A DNA stretch of 64,000 bases from Lactarius indigo (lineage: Eukaryota; Basidiomycota; Agaricomycetes; Russulales; Russulaceae). The notes below the pieces were generated by a model. It ran no database searches and was not told the origin of the DNA. It was given only the letters and a program-made list of their open reading frames with translations. This document shows positions 32,518-44,749 of the stretch, one piece after another. The translations under genes were made by a program, and so were the position numbers. The DNA lies in contig JAFKAC010000059.1 of the NCBI GenBank assembly GCA_025766275.1, positions 1-64,000 of the forward strand. Reading direction: 5' to 3'. Numbering within the stretch: position 1 is the first letter of the stretch; each line of letters starts with the position of its first letter.

Positions 32518-34520
32518 TTCCCTTTCCGACTGTTGTTACATTTGTGGTGTGTGCAGTGAATGGAGTTTGGACACAACCATCAGCAAAGCAATATCACCAT
32601 TGTATCTACACTTCCTTTTCGGTGCCAAGATACCAAGATACTTCTTGCGGCGGTCTTTCTTAGCTACAACCCTTGCGCCGGTCACATGGGCGCTAAAATG
32701 GTTCCCCTGACCTTAGCTCGATCACCGCTCTACAGCACTCCGTCCGTATCGCGTAACATTGGCCCATGAACCAGTGTTGAGCATGCAAGCGACCTACAGT
32801 ATGTGCCTAGGAGGATCCGACCTACGCGCCGGTCAGGCCCCGAGTTCACCTGAAAATCACGTCGAAAATACGAGGACCACAGGCAACAAAAAACGCGCTG
32901 AGCGGGGATTGTCTAGCCTACTGGCTCGGAGCTACTTACCTCTTCCACACGTGGATCAACAACGTAACCAACCGTGCCGTGTTGTATGCCTCAGCGCCCA
33001 CAATCCTCAAGAGCCGGGTGTTTCCAAGTACACACGCGCTGGTTTGCACGCTAGGTGCGGTGTGTCACATTACAATATAAGACCACCCCCCGGTGCCTGT
33101 AAGCTTCGTCCAGTGCGTGATAACTTAGCTCCATTAGCATCAGGTCCATTTCCCCCTCATCTCCTCGATCAGTCGGCCGACAAAAAAGTCAACAGTTTTT
33201 TTTACTTCGTCACGTGTTACAAGTTCGATTGGACATTCCGGATGGTGCATAAAACCGCGCTGTGTCCACGCAGACCCAGGGAAAGCTCGTTTGCATGATC
33301 AATCCATCCCATCGTTTACAAGGTACAACACGATGACCTTAGTACGGTACAAGCCCGACACCCGTGTGCACTGACTTTGCGTAGGAATATACATCTGGTG
33401 CATTAGGCCGGGAACTGAAACTCGTTCCGCGCCGTCTTCGCCCCATCAAGAATCGAGATCAACTTCCGAGGTTTTCCTCAACATACTGGTACCCGCAATC
33501 ACATGAAACCAGGACTCAGACCCATCTGATGATGGTCGCAAGCATCCAGGTAGCCAGTTGTGAACCAGACTGCGGCGTTGGTTCACAGCTTGCGGGACGA
33601 ACTCTGAACACGATCAATTTTCTCGTCCTGGACCAGTGGCCACTCAAGTAAGCCTGATGACGTTTCTCCGATGGCCGCTTATCTCCGGTCACAGTAAATC
33701 GAAGAAGGGAAAGCAAGCTCAGGGTTCTAGAGATTGTTGTCGGAACGACAGGGCCGCGTCGAATCCGCAGCCTCAACCTAGAAATCTGTCCAATGGGTCG
33801 CCATAGCATCATGATGGGCTTGCAATGCCGCTACATGTTCGCCCCAGCAGGCTATCCGACGAAACCCCAGTGTACGCTTCGTTTGAATCGTTGCTGTTTC
33901 GACTATTAGCGCTCTCAGTCTCCGCTCATGCTTTGATAATAGGGCGTCAATTTTTATTGATCTAACCTGATGGTTCCAAGAAAAAGAAGCTCTAACTCAA
34001 AATGATGCTGCTCCGTCAAACCAACTGAACTGTGTCCATTGTTCTGCCATGGTGCGAATGGTGCGAGTACGGATTTGATATCCCAAAGTTGTTCACTGTG
34101 CCGATTATGCTCCTAGATGGTGCAAGAATGGTCTCAAGCTTCGTTCTATTTAAAACAATGCCGCGTCTGTCATATCAGAATTTTCCGGAGGACATCTCGG
34201 GTGTGAGGTTTCCGTGGATGGATTAAATGTAGATGACAAGGTCCATGGAAGGGAAAGAATGATGCAGAAATTCCCGACGCTATTTCTCCATACGCCCGTC
34301 GGATCTCGGACGGGACCTAATGTGCGCAGCGTTCTGACGGGATATTGACTTCTTGTGGCATAGTAAGTTACACCCACGCCTCAAATGGACAATTAAATTA
34401 CAGTTTCAAAGTAAACACCATTGGTTCAACACGTGGAAAGAAAATAGAAATACGTTAGCGGCCTGTCATAGCGTTTGTCCATGTTATAGATGATTACTAC
34501 AGAAAGTTGCCCGTTCGCGC
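32518..34520. other. Intergenic, 2 kb without recognisable genes
   Basis: The longest open frame (32,759-33,298 plus) has no domain, no clear start context and ordinary composition, and I do not call it. No repeat or RNA was noticed. Confidence 0.5.
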
Positions 34521-35821
34521 TCAGGCTCCTCCTAACGGACAATACGGTCTGCCCATTCTCGCTCCCGAGAAATACTGACCCTCATGGTCCATGATGGACA
34601 TGTGGATAATCGAGTTACCCGCCTGACAGTTCTCGTTCTCTTGCCCAGGGCAGACTACGGTGCCCGCCTCACCGCTCCTCGGGATGTGGACCTCCCCCGC
34701 AGAATGGCGGTACCCTATGAATCGCGGAGGAAGATTCGGCACCGGGTCATTCCCGTGCGTGACATAGGTGTACTTGCTTCCGAGCTGTTACAGGTATAGG
34801 GAGGAATGTTGGGTACCACGTGCCGCGGGAGAGTAAGGACCAGGTGAGTCGCGCGATTGCCAACAAGTGAGTGGGCCGTACCTCCGAGTCGATGAGATCT
34901 GCAAACGCCTGGTCTCCACCTCGTGGGGGAGCGAAGACGATCGTGCTGATAGAGATAGTTGGGTCAAGATGCTGGCGGAGCATGAGAGCGTCCAAGATCG
35001 CAACCGCCGCGCCAAGGCTATGCCCTGTGACGAGGACGTTCCGGAACATCGTGTTCTGTAGCCCTAACTTGACTGTAGAGAGAATGGTGTCGGCAGTGCG
35101 GCCTTGTGTGCACGCAAAGCCTTCGTGTACCTTTACGTCGCCTGTGCGACAAACGAAGTGATAAAACAGAATGCGTGGGATCAGTGAGGAACCGTACCAG
35201 CTTTTGGAAAGAGCGTGGTATTAAGTCCCTCCTGGAAGACCCTCACAACATTAAGGATAGAGTGCCTGACAGAGGACGGAGATGAGAGAGCAGAAATTCG
35301 GTCGATAGCAATTTCGAAGGTACTCACAGCTTCGTGGGATCGGTACCCTGATGCGCGACGACGATACTCTCAGTCTGATTGTCGTGTCCAACAAAAACTG
35401 TGGGGTCGCTACAGGTCTGCGTTATTCATTCACCCGTCCCACGAGTAAAGCTTACAGTGAGGGATCTTGCCACCATCTTATTGCAAAACGTATCATCAAC
35501 ACTTTTCCGCGAGCATAGGCAATAGTTGCGAAGGGAAAACGCACCGCCTCCGACGGTAAGTGGGGTGAAACCACCCAACCCAGCGGCCTGGCACGAGTTG
35601 CCGCACTCCCATGTCTGGAGGAGGTCGCTCGGGCAATAAGCGATCTGTGCAAAACGCGCCGGCCGCACAAGTTTAGAAGAAATTATTTGTGCGGACACGG
35701 GGATTATATCCTGATCGTTGCCGCTGCGCTTTTCCAGACCTAGAGGGGCGGCTGAGGTAGCACTCGGGAGGAGTAACGCGAGGACGACAGAGGCGAGCAT
35801 TTCAATGCATGATAGTCGCAT
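34521..35821 (-). CDS. Secreted class-3 (fungal) lipase
   Basis: Model from 35,821 down: 35,456-35,821, 35,328-35,416, 35,198-35,265, 34,882-35,141 and 34,521-34,784; frame is kept, about 348 residues. The N-terminus has a signal peptide (MLASVVLALLLPSATSA) and a short pro-segment ending in Lys-Arg (LEKR), a Kex2-type site. Class-3 lipase motifs follow: SIVVAHQGTDPTKL, the nucleophile elbow GHSLGAAVA with catalytic Ser, FAPPRGGDQAFADLID, catalytic Asp in THGNDPVPNLPP, SGEVHIP, VVCPGQENENC and the C-terminal His in MDHEGQYF. It would hydrolyse acylglycerols outside the cell. The first intron as drawn is only 39 bp and the segment before it matches the family poorly, so the first junction may be wrong. 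Confidence 0.88.
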
Positions 35822-37125
35822 GTCGTTGGAACTCCGAAAAAAAAGGCAGAAAGCAGGCTCAACCTGTGAAAGAAAAGGAGCGGGGGAAAGGAGGGACAGC
35901 ACAGCTCAGACGCCAGGTTGCGAGCTCTAGTATGATAGAAGCCGGCGGTATTTTAAACGTCTTGCAGCGTTCGTGATACCCATCAATTACGACGCGGGTG
36001 AGCTCGGCAGTAGCACAGTTGCAGGCTAGCACAATTACGTTGCCGATTTTTGTTTCGAGTGCATGCTGTGCGGTTCGCCTATAGTGCAGCTAATCAGGGT
36101 TCTTCCACTTACTCAAAATAGTCAACCGGTCAAGTGGAGTCATCCTTTTGTCACCCGGGGCCGGGGTCCTAGAGAAAATGCGGGGGGTGACAGTACGTTT
36201 TGCGCCGGTAGTGGTGACCATGGCTCGGACGGTGTCACGTCGTGTTCTGGCAGTGCGCTTTACAGTACGATCGCTGGTACGGATTATGATGCCTTTCCAA
36301 GCCTCGCTATGACCAGCTTCATACTTTTTGTTTCACCGATAGGTTAGTAGCTCGGTGTCGGCTGCAGTGCCTCGCTAATTTACGGTGTTAGTAACCATTC
36401 CAGTCAGCGCAAGCACTGGCATGGGCACGCCGGCTAACACTCACGTTCAGCGCCAACAACTTGAGGGGACGCGCGGTTCGGTTCGTCGACGAATCTGGAG
36501 CGTAATGTGCTGCTGCCCCGAGTCTGAGCTCAAGTTGTCTCCTCCGAGCGATGGTATCAACGCTAGTCGTTCCAAGACACCCAATGAGTAACCACTGTCT
36601 TGAGGTAAGTCCCAGTGCGAGAGATCGGCCATATTGGATGACTGAGATCTGGTGGGGAGGTTATTTTCAAGTTCTGCTGGGGGTCGGTGTCCTTTGGCCA
36701 GTGAATTTCACGCTCGGAATCGTGATGGTGACCATCAAGTGGCTAGTGCTCCTCAAGCTTCAAGAACGAAAGAGAGGAAACGTTTTTGATTGTGGTTGTG
36801 ATACGACTTGGCTGTGTGTCTACGCAGTCTAAGGTTGAGGTCGGTGTCTGACTGGGACGAGTCTCCACGTGACGATAAGCAAGGCTTCCCAGGCGACGGG
36901 CGGAGCATGACACACACCGCTCGGGTCAGAGATCTTGGATCGGATTCATTTCGAAATTGACCCCTCCTGGGCTGCTTTACCTCGAAGTAAATAATATATG
37001 GTACAGTACTACAAATTGCACGAGAACCATTTCCGTCCATAGTACAATTACATACCTCATAGAAAACTCACTCACACTCGCCCGCAACGTACTTGCGACA
37101 TATTCCGAGCTCCAAATATCACGCC
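35822..37125. other. Intergenic upstream of the lipase gene and downstream of the F-box/WD40 gene
   Basis: About 1.3 kb. It includes the lipase promoter near 35,850-35,950 and then sequence with no gene or repeat that I recognise. Confidence 0.5.
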
Positions 37126-39411
37126 TCACCTCACCGTGACGCGCCTGCCTTCCCCGGTCTGTTCGCGCGGTCTAAAGCTCCAGATCTCGACCGTCGTTTT
37201 GCCCGCACGCCGACAGAGGACCGCGCATACCTCACGTCTGAAAACAACCTTCCACACGGTTTCGCTCGGCGCGGTGATGTCCCGGAGGTACGCGCCCGAG
37301 CCGACGTCGAAGAGGCGTACGCGACCGTCATTCCCGCCAGTGACGAGGAACTGCTCGTCGAACTGCAAAGAGGTGACAGACGAGTCGTGCGCCGCAATTC
37401 GCGTATGCACGCGTAGGTCCGGTAGTGCGAACGCGAGCACCCGCCCATCGGCCCCGCCCGTGACGAGAGTATGCGGCGTCAGCTGCAGCGAGCATACCAG
37501 CGCAGTATGACCCTGGAGCATCGCAGTGCAGTGTCTGTGAGATATGAACGAGATAAGTCCAGGTTAGAATGGTTAAAGGGAGAAAGACTTTAGTTACCCT
37601 GTCTGAGCATCCCACACACGCACTGTCGTGTCCAACCCCCCGGACGCGACGATCTTCCCGTCAAACGCGACCGTGTATATCTGGTTGAAATGTCCGCGGA
37701 AAATCTGCATACATTCGCCTGTGTCGATATTCCAGAGCTTGATTCGCCAATCAGCGCCATCAAAATAGAGATGTAATGACAACGTACTCTGCAAGTGCAG
37801 TCATAGCTCCCACTGACGACTCGATTACCGCACACATCAAGAGAGCGCACACTCCCTGCATGCCCAGCGAGCACGCGCAGCATCCGTCCCCGCTGCACAT
37901 CCCACACGCGCAGGGTGCCATCGCGTGACCCACTCACCGCGACTGGTCGGTTGTGTAGCACCTTGAGACATCGCACGGTCGAAGTGTGTCCGCGAAGGAC
38001 GTACAACGTGAGCCTGAACAACCAATCCCCAGGTTCCGGTCGTTGATCAGAGAGGAGGGTCACCACGCGAGGAAGAAGGATGTTACCCTGTCCGCACGTC
38101 CCACACCCGCACGTCCTTGTCACATCCACCACTGACTACGAGCGCGCCTGGTTGGCCCCACCCACGCGTCGCTCCGGCCACGTCGCTGGGCGCGCTCTCC
38201 GCCCAAGCAGAGCTACTTTCTTGCGTATGAGCGGGAGCAATCGGGGGATACTGTGCGTCCAGCGCCAGAGCGGCGCGCATCGACGGCGGCAAGAGATGGT
38301 CGAGTCCTTGTGGGTCGAGCACCCGGGCGCCAGCCGGCGCGCGGTTGTGTAGCAGTAGTGCGGGGCCGTCAGGTACCTCGGGTACACCACTCCCGGCGAT
38401 CACCGAGCCGAGGATGGACGATGGAGGGGGTGGATGGGAAGGATCGAGTGCGCCGCCGGGCGAGACGAGGTCGACGGCCCAGACACCCAACTCGTGCCCA
38501 ACGAGCGTGCGTACAAGCGAGCCAGTGTGCGTGGAGAAGACGTGGATGCGGTGATTGGCAAGTCCCGCAACGAGCCAATCGGCATCGAGTGCGACAGAGG
38601 TGACCACACCGCTATCGGGGTCGAGCACGGGGATGCGGTGCGCGCGCAGGCACCGGCCGCCGCGCTTCCAATTGACAACTGCCGAGCTGCATTAGCCATG
38701 TACCATACGCTTAGGAGAAGTAGGAAGCGTACGGGTTGACCAGGCGTATTTGAAGAGTGCTTGTGAGCTTTGGGTTTGCTGGAGGGCGCGTGGCGATCGC
38801 GGAAGGCGGGGGAGCGTCAGTGCGTGTGGTAAGTTGGAATGAGCGACGCCTGTCGCATCGCTCTCTTCAGCGTCCGGCTCTCCGGGGCCCTGCAGAGCGA
38901 GGTCAAAGTGATATGCGCTTGCAAGACCTCGCCAAGATTGCTCGTCCTGCACCAAAGCGTACCACTTGCGCGAGACACATGCGATGCGTGTAAGGGTACG
39001 CGGGTGATCGACGAAATTGAGGATGTGAAGGGCGAGCTCTATGGGTAGGTCTGCGAGAAAGTCGCGCTTGAGGAGCGGTGCAATTCGGGTAGAAATGAAA
39101 AAGAGTTCGCGGGAGTTGCAGTGGGTAAGTATGGCGGCCAGGTATTCTTGCCGAGCCATGGGGGTTAGAGTCTGAAACTCATCGAGAAAGGTATGGAGAG
39201 GAGATGCAACAGGTGGAGCCGAAATCGAGGAAGTGAGGGATATGGCATTCTGTAATGGCGAGACTGGGCGTGGAGATGGTGCTGGGGTGGGAGGACGCAT
39301 CACTGGCATGTAGAGACGTGAGGGCTCGGTCGGGAAGTCGGGGGTTGCCTCTGGCTTGTATGACGAGGAAGCGTTGCCAATACCCGGAAGGTCAAAAGAG
39401 GATGACGCCAT
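37126..39411 (-). CDS. F-box/WD40-repeat protein, Cdc4/Fbw7-like SCF substrate receptor
   Basis: Five exons from 39,411 down: 38,733-39,411, 38,087-38,678, 37,788-38,013, 37,598-37,737 and 37,126-37,534; 2046 nt, 681 residues, all in frame. The N-terminal ~110 residues are Ser/Pro-rich. The F-box runs DFLADLPIELALHILNFVD to KWYALVQDEQSWR (about 115-160). It is followed by NWKRGGRCLRAHRIPV and a WD40 propeller with repeats such as RTLVGHELGVWAVDLVS, VVSGGCDKDVRVWDV, GSRDGTLRVWDVQ, SYDCTCRLWNIDTGEC, ASGGLDTTVRVWDAQTG and TGGADGRVLAF. Proteins of this layout recruit phosphorylated substrates to the Skp1-cullin ubiquitin ligase. A long insertion (about 300-360) separates the first blades. Orthology to Cdc4 itself is not certain. 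It shares a 544-bp divergent promoter with the next gene. Confidence 0.93.
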
Positions 39412-39955
39412 TGTTGGGTTACTGGTTCGAGTCAGGATGGGGAATAAAGAGTACAGCAGCGAATGCGGACAAATAAGAACAGCTGGTCGGTATATACACG
39501 CTAGGATAAAGGCACAAACCCCTCAGATGGAAGCACGGACCTAAGAGGGCCCTATGAAGAGTGGGTTATATAGATAACGAGGAAGGTTCGCGGAGAGGAA
39601 GCTTCTTTTGCACGTAGGCAAAGACAAGAGTAACGGCCTACTTCGATAGATGCTTCTTGGACAAGAGGGTATCAGGATATCGACCTGGAGGGAGAAGGGG
39701 GAGAATACCAGAGCGGGGGGTGTGTGGAGCGTTGGCTAGCCTAGGGCGATGACTAGAAGCCCAACAGGCGAGACTCTTGATTTCTAGAGTTGAATAACCG
39801 GTTACCGTGGTGGACGGTGGGTGCGAAGAGGGTCAGAAGGGCAGGGCAAGGACGAGGCTGGCAGAGAAGCTGTGGTTAGGGTTTACTCCCATTCTCGAAC
39901 GGTCTCCGCTCTCGGACCCCAGGACAACCTAGGCTAAGTACGACGACTTTTGATA
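39412..39955. promoter_or_regulatory. Divergent promoter region of F-box/WD40 and zinc-finger genes
   Basis: 544 bp between two start codons on opposite strands. No repeat stands out; a TATATACACG-like stretch lies near 39,490, about 80 bp upstream of the F-box gene start. Confidence 0.4.
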
Positions 39956-41293
39956 ATGTCCTCCATAAAAAGGCAACACACACCATCGCCATCTCGAATA
40001 TCCCCGGCTGGAACACCCAAAGCACTGAGAGTAAGCGCACCTATGCGATCACCTTTGTTGTGCACCTTGCCACCAACATGTAATCCGCCCAATCGCCCGA
40101 CACCACTGTCAGACACGCGTGCCCTCGAGGCACACTATGCGGCTTACCACGCGCATGTCTGTTCTTCACCGGGCTGTGGTTGTGTATTCCCTGATGCGCA
40201 TCTGCTCGAACTCGTGCGCCCATGTACACCTGTCCCCGCTTTTCGATTCACTGACCCGCGCCTTCTGCAGCACCTCACAGAATGCCACGACCCACTGGCT
40301 GCGCTCCACAGAGAACGTGGAGACAAAATCGTGAGTGTTTCCCCATTCCAGTCTCTTCCTCGCCCTGCCGCACTAACACCCCGTACCTATTCCCGCCGGA
40401 CGCCACAGTTCGCGTGTCATCTGTCCTCTTGTCCTCGCGTGTTTGCGAACCCAAAAGCGAGGAGACTGCACCTCATTTCCGTGCACGCATACCCAAAGGA
40501 ATACTTTTTTGCCATTACCAACAAAGGCATCGGTGGCCTGCTGCGCCGCTGGGGCGAAGGCGCCAGTCTGCTCCGCGGGCAGTGGCGCCCACGCGATAAC
40601 AATGACGAGGACGAAGACGAAGACGACGGCGCGTCTTTGCCACCATCGTCGACTCTACACTCGGATGACTCGGATGGTCCCGATGACGACCATAACGATG
40701 CGGAAGGAATCGAAGCAGCAGCTTCTGCCGCTGTGAACGGAGACGGGAAAGCAGAAACAGGGAAGATGAGCGAAGGCGACGGGGGTGACGATCCCGTGGA
40801 TGCCCTCGCTCGAGATGTCTCCGCCCTCGGCCTTGTCCCATCCTCGGTCCGCTTCGGCCGCGGCGGTTCCTCGCGGGGCAGGGCCGGACTCGCAACGCGC
40901 AACGGGCGGCCGGCCGCGCGCCACGTGGGCCACGTGTCGCATCCAAGCCAGCCGCTTCAGCAACCCCAGCCCCCCGTACCCACTGCGGTAGAAGGAGCGA
41001 GCGAAGGAAACGATAACGATAAGGGTGCGGAAGATTCGGACCCCATGGAGCAGGACGGTGTTGCCGTCCCAGAAAAGTCCCCACCGGTACGTGGGCGGCG
41101 CGGGAGGGGTAGAGCAGGGGGAGGCAGCGGGGCTGGTGTGGGCAGGGGAGTGGGCAGGGGGAGGGGTGGCTTCGTACCCCCGCCGCCCAGAGCCGGGTTT
41201 CTTGCGCGCGGAGGAGCGGGGCATTCACGTGGTCTCCCACGGGGACTGATCGCTACTGCTATCAGGGCAAGGGGAAGAGGGGCGCAGATTTAG
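39956..41293 (+). CDS. C2H2 zinc-finger protein, ZNF511-like, with RGG-rich tail
   Basis: Three exons: 39,956-40,213, 40,271-40,330 and 40,409-41,293; 400 residues. Start is the ATG at 39,956 (MSSIKRQHTP). Fingers: one near residues 48-62 (LEAHYAAYHAHVCSSPGCG region), one spanning the first intron (CSSPGCGCVFPDAHLLELHL with following ECHD), and a third, FACHLSSCPRVFANPKARR followed by LHLISVH and YPKEYFF. Spacing and the last motif resemble the conserved eukaryotic ZNF511 family, whose role is poorly known. The C-terminal 250 residues are acidic, then rich in RGG/GRGRG motifs typical of RNA-binding tails. Joining across both introns restores finger spacing, which supports the model. Confidence 0.8.
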   Translation: MSSIKRQHTPSPSRISPAGTPKALRVSAPMRSPLLCTLPPTCNPPNRPTPLSDTRALEAHYAAYHAHVCSSPGCGCVFPDAHLLELVRPCTPVPAFRFTDPRLLQHLTECHDPLAALHRERGDKIVSVSPFQSLPRPAALTPRTYSRRTPQFACHLSSCPRVFANPKARRLHLISVHAYPKEYFFAITNKGIGGLLRRWGEGASLLRGQWRPRDNNDEDEDEDDGASLPPSSTLHSDDSDGPDDDHNDAEGIEAAASAAVNGDGKAETGKMSEGDGGDDPVDALARDVSALGLVPSSVRFGRGGSSRGRAGLATRNGRPAARHVGHVSHPSQPLQQPQPPVPTAVEGASEGNDNDKGAEDSDPMEQDGVAVPEKSPPVRGRRGRGRAGGGSGAGVGRGVGRGRGGFVPPPPRAGFLARGGAGHSRGLPRGLIATAIRARGRGAQI

Positions 41294-41620
41294 ATGTGCG
41301 TAGGTGAGTGAGGATCCGCCTGTAGGTTGTTTGGATCTATCTTGATTTGCGGAAGAAGTGAAGATTGCAATCAAATGGTGTAATAAATAGAAATACGGAC
41401 GGTTTCATGTTCTCATCGCTAACTTACGGCAAAGATACGAAGTGGTGTATGGTGTGGGGGTATACAATTTAACAACAGTGGTCGGGAGCAATTACAATAG
41501 CGGTGAAATACAGTACGGTAATAAGGATACAGCGATTGGCGTTAACATCAGTTGCAGGCGTAAAGCAAGACATAGATTTCAAGGCATGAATAATTTTAAT
41601 CACCATTCGGAACCTTTCCG
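41294..41620. other. Short 3' spacer between convergent genes
   Basis: 327 bp, AT-rich, between the zinc-finger stop and the stop of the next gene. It is expected to contain both 3' UTRs. Confidence 0.5.
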
Positions 41621-43000
41621 TTATTCTCTACGCGTGGCCCTCAACAGTCCGCGGAATCCCATCTCAGCATCTCTCACCGCGGAAGCCTCACTGACGGCAA
41701 CGCAACTGGGCATAAACGAATCATCGAACCCCAGCACACTCGCGGGATGCAGGCCAGTTGGCGCAGGCAGAGACAGCACAAGAGGTGGCGGTCGTCTCCT
41801 TTGCACCCTTCCCCGTACCGGGGAAGTGGGAGGAGGGTCAATCGTAACGTGCATGTACGCTGGCGAGCCAGCGTCTCCACTGAGACTAGAGCCAGCACGG
41901 GCAGGAATCGACAGCAACGCGCGGGGGGAGGAAGCCAAGGCTTGCGCCTCTGTAGACGTGGGCGTGCGTGGCGGTAGGGCTCCGGCAGAGGCCGGTGCCG
42001 GAGGCATGAACTGCGCCACCGGGGAGGATGGCGCAGACGACGCGAAAGCGAACACGTCCTCCATGGCAGAATGACTATCGTCCGTACTGTCCGATGCCAG
42101 CAGGAGCGGGAGACACTCCCCCGCCTCGGCTTCGTCCGCATAGACGATGCCCGCGGCGTCGGTGAAAGCGTCGGCGCCTAGGCGAGCGATGGCATTTGCG
42201 CGCGATCCGCCGTCCGTGAATTGCATCAATTCTACCTCGGATTCGAGCGGGAGCGGGAGCGCGCCATGCCGCGCGTACTGGACGCGCTTTCGGTGCGCGA
42301 TGCGGAAGGCGGCGGAGGTAGTTGGGGAAGGGGGAGGAGACTGCGGCCGCATTTTACGCGAGACCTGCCGATGGACCGGGGTTTTCACGGCGGAGCGAGG
42401 GCGTGGACCCGGGCGCAAGAAACGCATCAGTCCCTTTTTCTTTGATGGGGTAGACGGGAGAGGGGACACATGGACGGAAAACGAGCCTTCGCGCTGGCGC
42501 GGTAGGGATAGGGTGAACTTCATGTTGGCGTGGTAGTCGTTATGAGTTTTGGAAGGGAAGGTGGTTTGCAGGCGCGGGGCGGCGGTGCGGGGCGTGGGTG
42601 GCAGTGGAACAACAGCAGGGGCGTAATCTGGCGTGCGTAGATCGGGCGTGTGCTTGAGCGTGCACGTGGGAGTGTCGATGAATGAGAGGAAGGTCGCGGA
42701 AAGACGGCGTGCGGAACGCGGGGGGCGAAATAAGGAAGGACGGCGAGAGACGGGTGTGGGTGTGGATGGGCTCACGGGCGCATACGCGTGCGAACTTGGC
42801 AGGAGCTGGGTTGCCCAGGAAGAGATGGTAGATATCGTGCTTGAGCGATGGCGAGGAACGTGGCGGACCTTAGCTCGTATAGTGGGTGTTGGCGGCAGCT
42901 CTACGGGTCGGGTACGTGGCGAGGGGGGGTAGGCAAGAAAATCGTAGGCGAAGCCGGATGAGGTTTCGGGGGGAAAGGCAAAGGCGAAATGGGTGGACAT
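41621..43000 (-). CDS. Disordered Pro/Ser-rich protein of unknown function
   Basis: One uninterrupted frame of 459 residues from the ATG at 43,000 (MSTHFAFAFPPETSSGFAYD). It is rich in Pro, Ser, Thr, Arg and Ala with many S/T-P sites (PPTPTIRAK, PLPPTPRTA, SPPPSPTTSA). Two features stand out. A basic motif HANMKFTLSLPRQREGSFSV (about 160-180) is followed by KKKGLMRFLRPGPRPRSAVK. A more ordered segment then contains RIAHRKRVQYARHGALPLPL and the acidic ADEAEAGECLPLLL (about 240-310). No domain is recognised. Length, codon use like neighbouring genes and lack of stops support coding. Confidence 0.7.
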   Translation of the reverse strand: MSTHFAFAFPPETSSGFAYDFLAYPPSPRTRPVELPPTPTIRAKVRHVPRHRSSTISTISSWATQLLPSSHAYAPVSPSTPTPVSRRPSLFRPPRSARRLSATFLSFIDTPTCTLKHTPDLRTPDYAPAVVPLPPTPRTAAPRLQTTFPSKTHNDYHANMKFTLSLPRQREGSFSVHVSPLPSTPSKKKGLMRFLRPGPRPRSAVKTPVHRQVSRKMRPQSPPPSPTTSAAFRIAHRKRVQYARHGALPLPLESEVELMQFTDGGSRANAIARLGADAFTDAAGIVYADEAEAGECLPLLLASDSTDDSHSAMEDVFAFASSAPSSPVAQFMPPAPASAGALPPRTPTSTEAQALASSPRALLSIPARAGSSLSGDAGSPAYMHVTIDPPPTSPVRGRVQRRRPPPLVLSLPAPTGLHPASVLGFDDSFMPSCVAVSEASAVRDAEMGFRGLLRATRRE

Positions 43001-44749
43001 TAGGGCACTATTATAACAAAACTGTCAGCTCGCCAATAGGGTGGACGACGGGCTAAGGTCGGTGTCAGGAACGGGAAAGAAGGCCAATGAGAACGTAGGG
43101 AGCTGACCGTTACAAGAGCAGGAGAGGCGGAGATGAAAAGATACAATTGGGAGGAAGCAGTTACTGAAACAGTCGTCAGTGGCGGCAGAGGGATACTTCG
43201 ATCAGACGCCACCAACCAAGACAAGCAAGATACCTGGCGAGTCAGAAGTCAATAGGACAGCGGAGTTGTAGAGTAAGTTAGGGGGTGTGGGCAAAGTCAG
43301 TGAGAGAATGTTGGAGAGAATAACTCAAGACAAGAAGTCATGCACGGTTTATGAGTAGCCAGAGTACAAAGACCAGAACCATGAGAGCCCGAGGAGGATC
43401 CGGACAACAATAGCAGTACCAGTGATATTGTCCTTGCCTCGCCACATCATTGTATTACCTTGCTACATTGTACAAGAAGCATGTCACAGATGTTCGGTGT
43501 CACGAACGTAAGTTGCGAACAATACCACGGGAAAAGGCGAAAAGGCTTGGGGCTTATCAAAATTACGTATTCTGGGGGTGACGTAAGCGATTCGGTCCTT
43601 GATTCGGTCTCGAGGCCTTCAATTGCTCGTTCTCAATAAGGCAAAAGGGGTGGGGACAGGCGCAACCACAGTTCACTCTGGCAATAGGCGAGGTGAATGC
43701 TGTGTTGACAGCTTTACATATTTGAGTTTTGCCGAAACCAAACATAGGTTGCTCGATCTCGTACTTAATCGTGCTGGCCGCGGAATGATGATGACCCAAA
43801 GGATGCATCGCCCACGGAGGACTCAGACCTTGTAACGGCAACTTTAAACCAACCAGGACAGCTTTCTAATATTGTTTTTTCCTCTGTAATTTTCCATCAG
43901 TAAAATGATGGATGTGACCAAGGACGCGGCTGGCACTGTTCTACAGAAGGAATCGCAATGCGATTGTTATCAAGGCCTCTGAGATGGACGGTGCTGACCC
44001 ACCGCGCGGATCTAGATAAGATAGATGATTGGCGATGCTACAAAGGTTCTCCGACAAAAACAGTCTGGGATGATCGATATGCCTGATTCCAGATCCTCAT
44101 TTCCAGGGACTCTTCAGGGCTTAGAGGCACAAGCAACGGCGCAAACTCGAATTTGATGCGATCCTGCCTACAGAGTCACTGGAGGAAGGGCTCGGAACTC
44201 TGCGCGATATCAGCGGCCAGTCAATTAAGTCACTATGTCCATTGCTCGAATCGTGCAGCGTGCGGACATCTTCAAGGCGCCCACCGGAAGGTATAGTACC
44301 TACGAAGTTGGCTGTCAACTCCGCATAGCAAGGAACCCATTTTTTTGACTACTCACCTGCATGTCTTTCGTTCTACTCCTTTAAGCCCTCTCTGATGTCC
44401 CACGGGTAGAAGTCATGACACAGTTACTCAATGTTGACGGATACAATATAGGGCCATGCACTTCAAGACGCCATCGCCAGGAAGCAAGTGGCTGTGGAGG
44501 AGTAAAACTTTCAGAACCCTGTTTGTGTCCAAAGTATAGGCTGATAGTGATGCAAAGAAGGCGATTCTGCATCAAATGATATACTTCATTTGACTCCCAA
44601 GACTGAAACCAAAAAAAAAACGGATGCCTGCTCGCGTCCGAGCCATAATACACAGCGTTCATCATTTCCTACGAAGGCGGCGTAGCAATTAAGCAACACC
44701 AGTCCAAGTAAATTATGAACACATACAGTGGCGCTCCTTTGTTTTTGAT
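43001..44749. other. Intergenic, 1.75 kb
   Basis: Promoter of the disordered-protein gene on the left and 3' flank of the SRPBCC gene on the right. No gene, RNA or repeat was recognised. Confidence 0.5.

Noticed and set aside
32759..33298. 179-residue plus frame
   Set aside because: No domain, no plausible splice partners and non-coding-like composition between two minus-strand genes.
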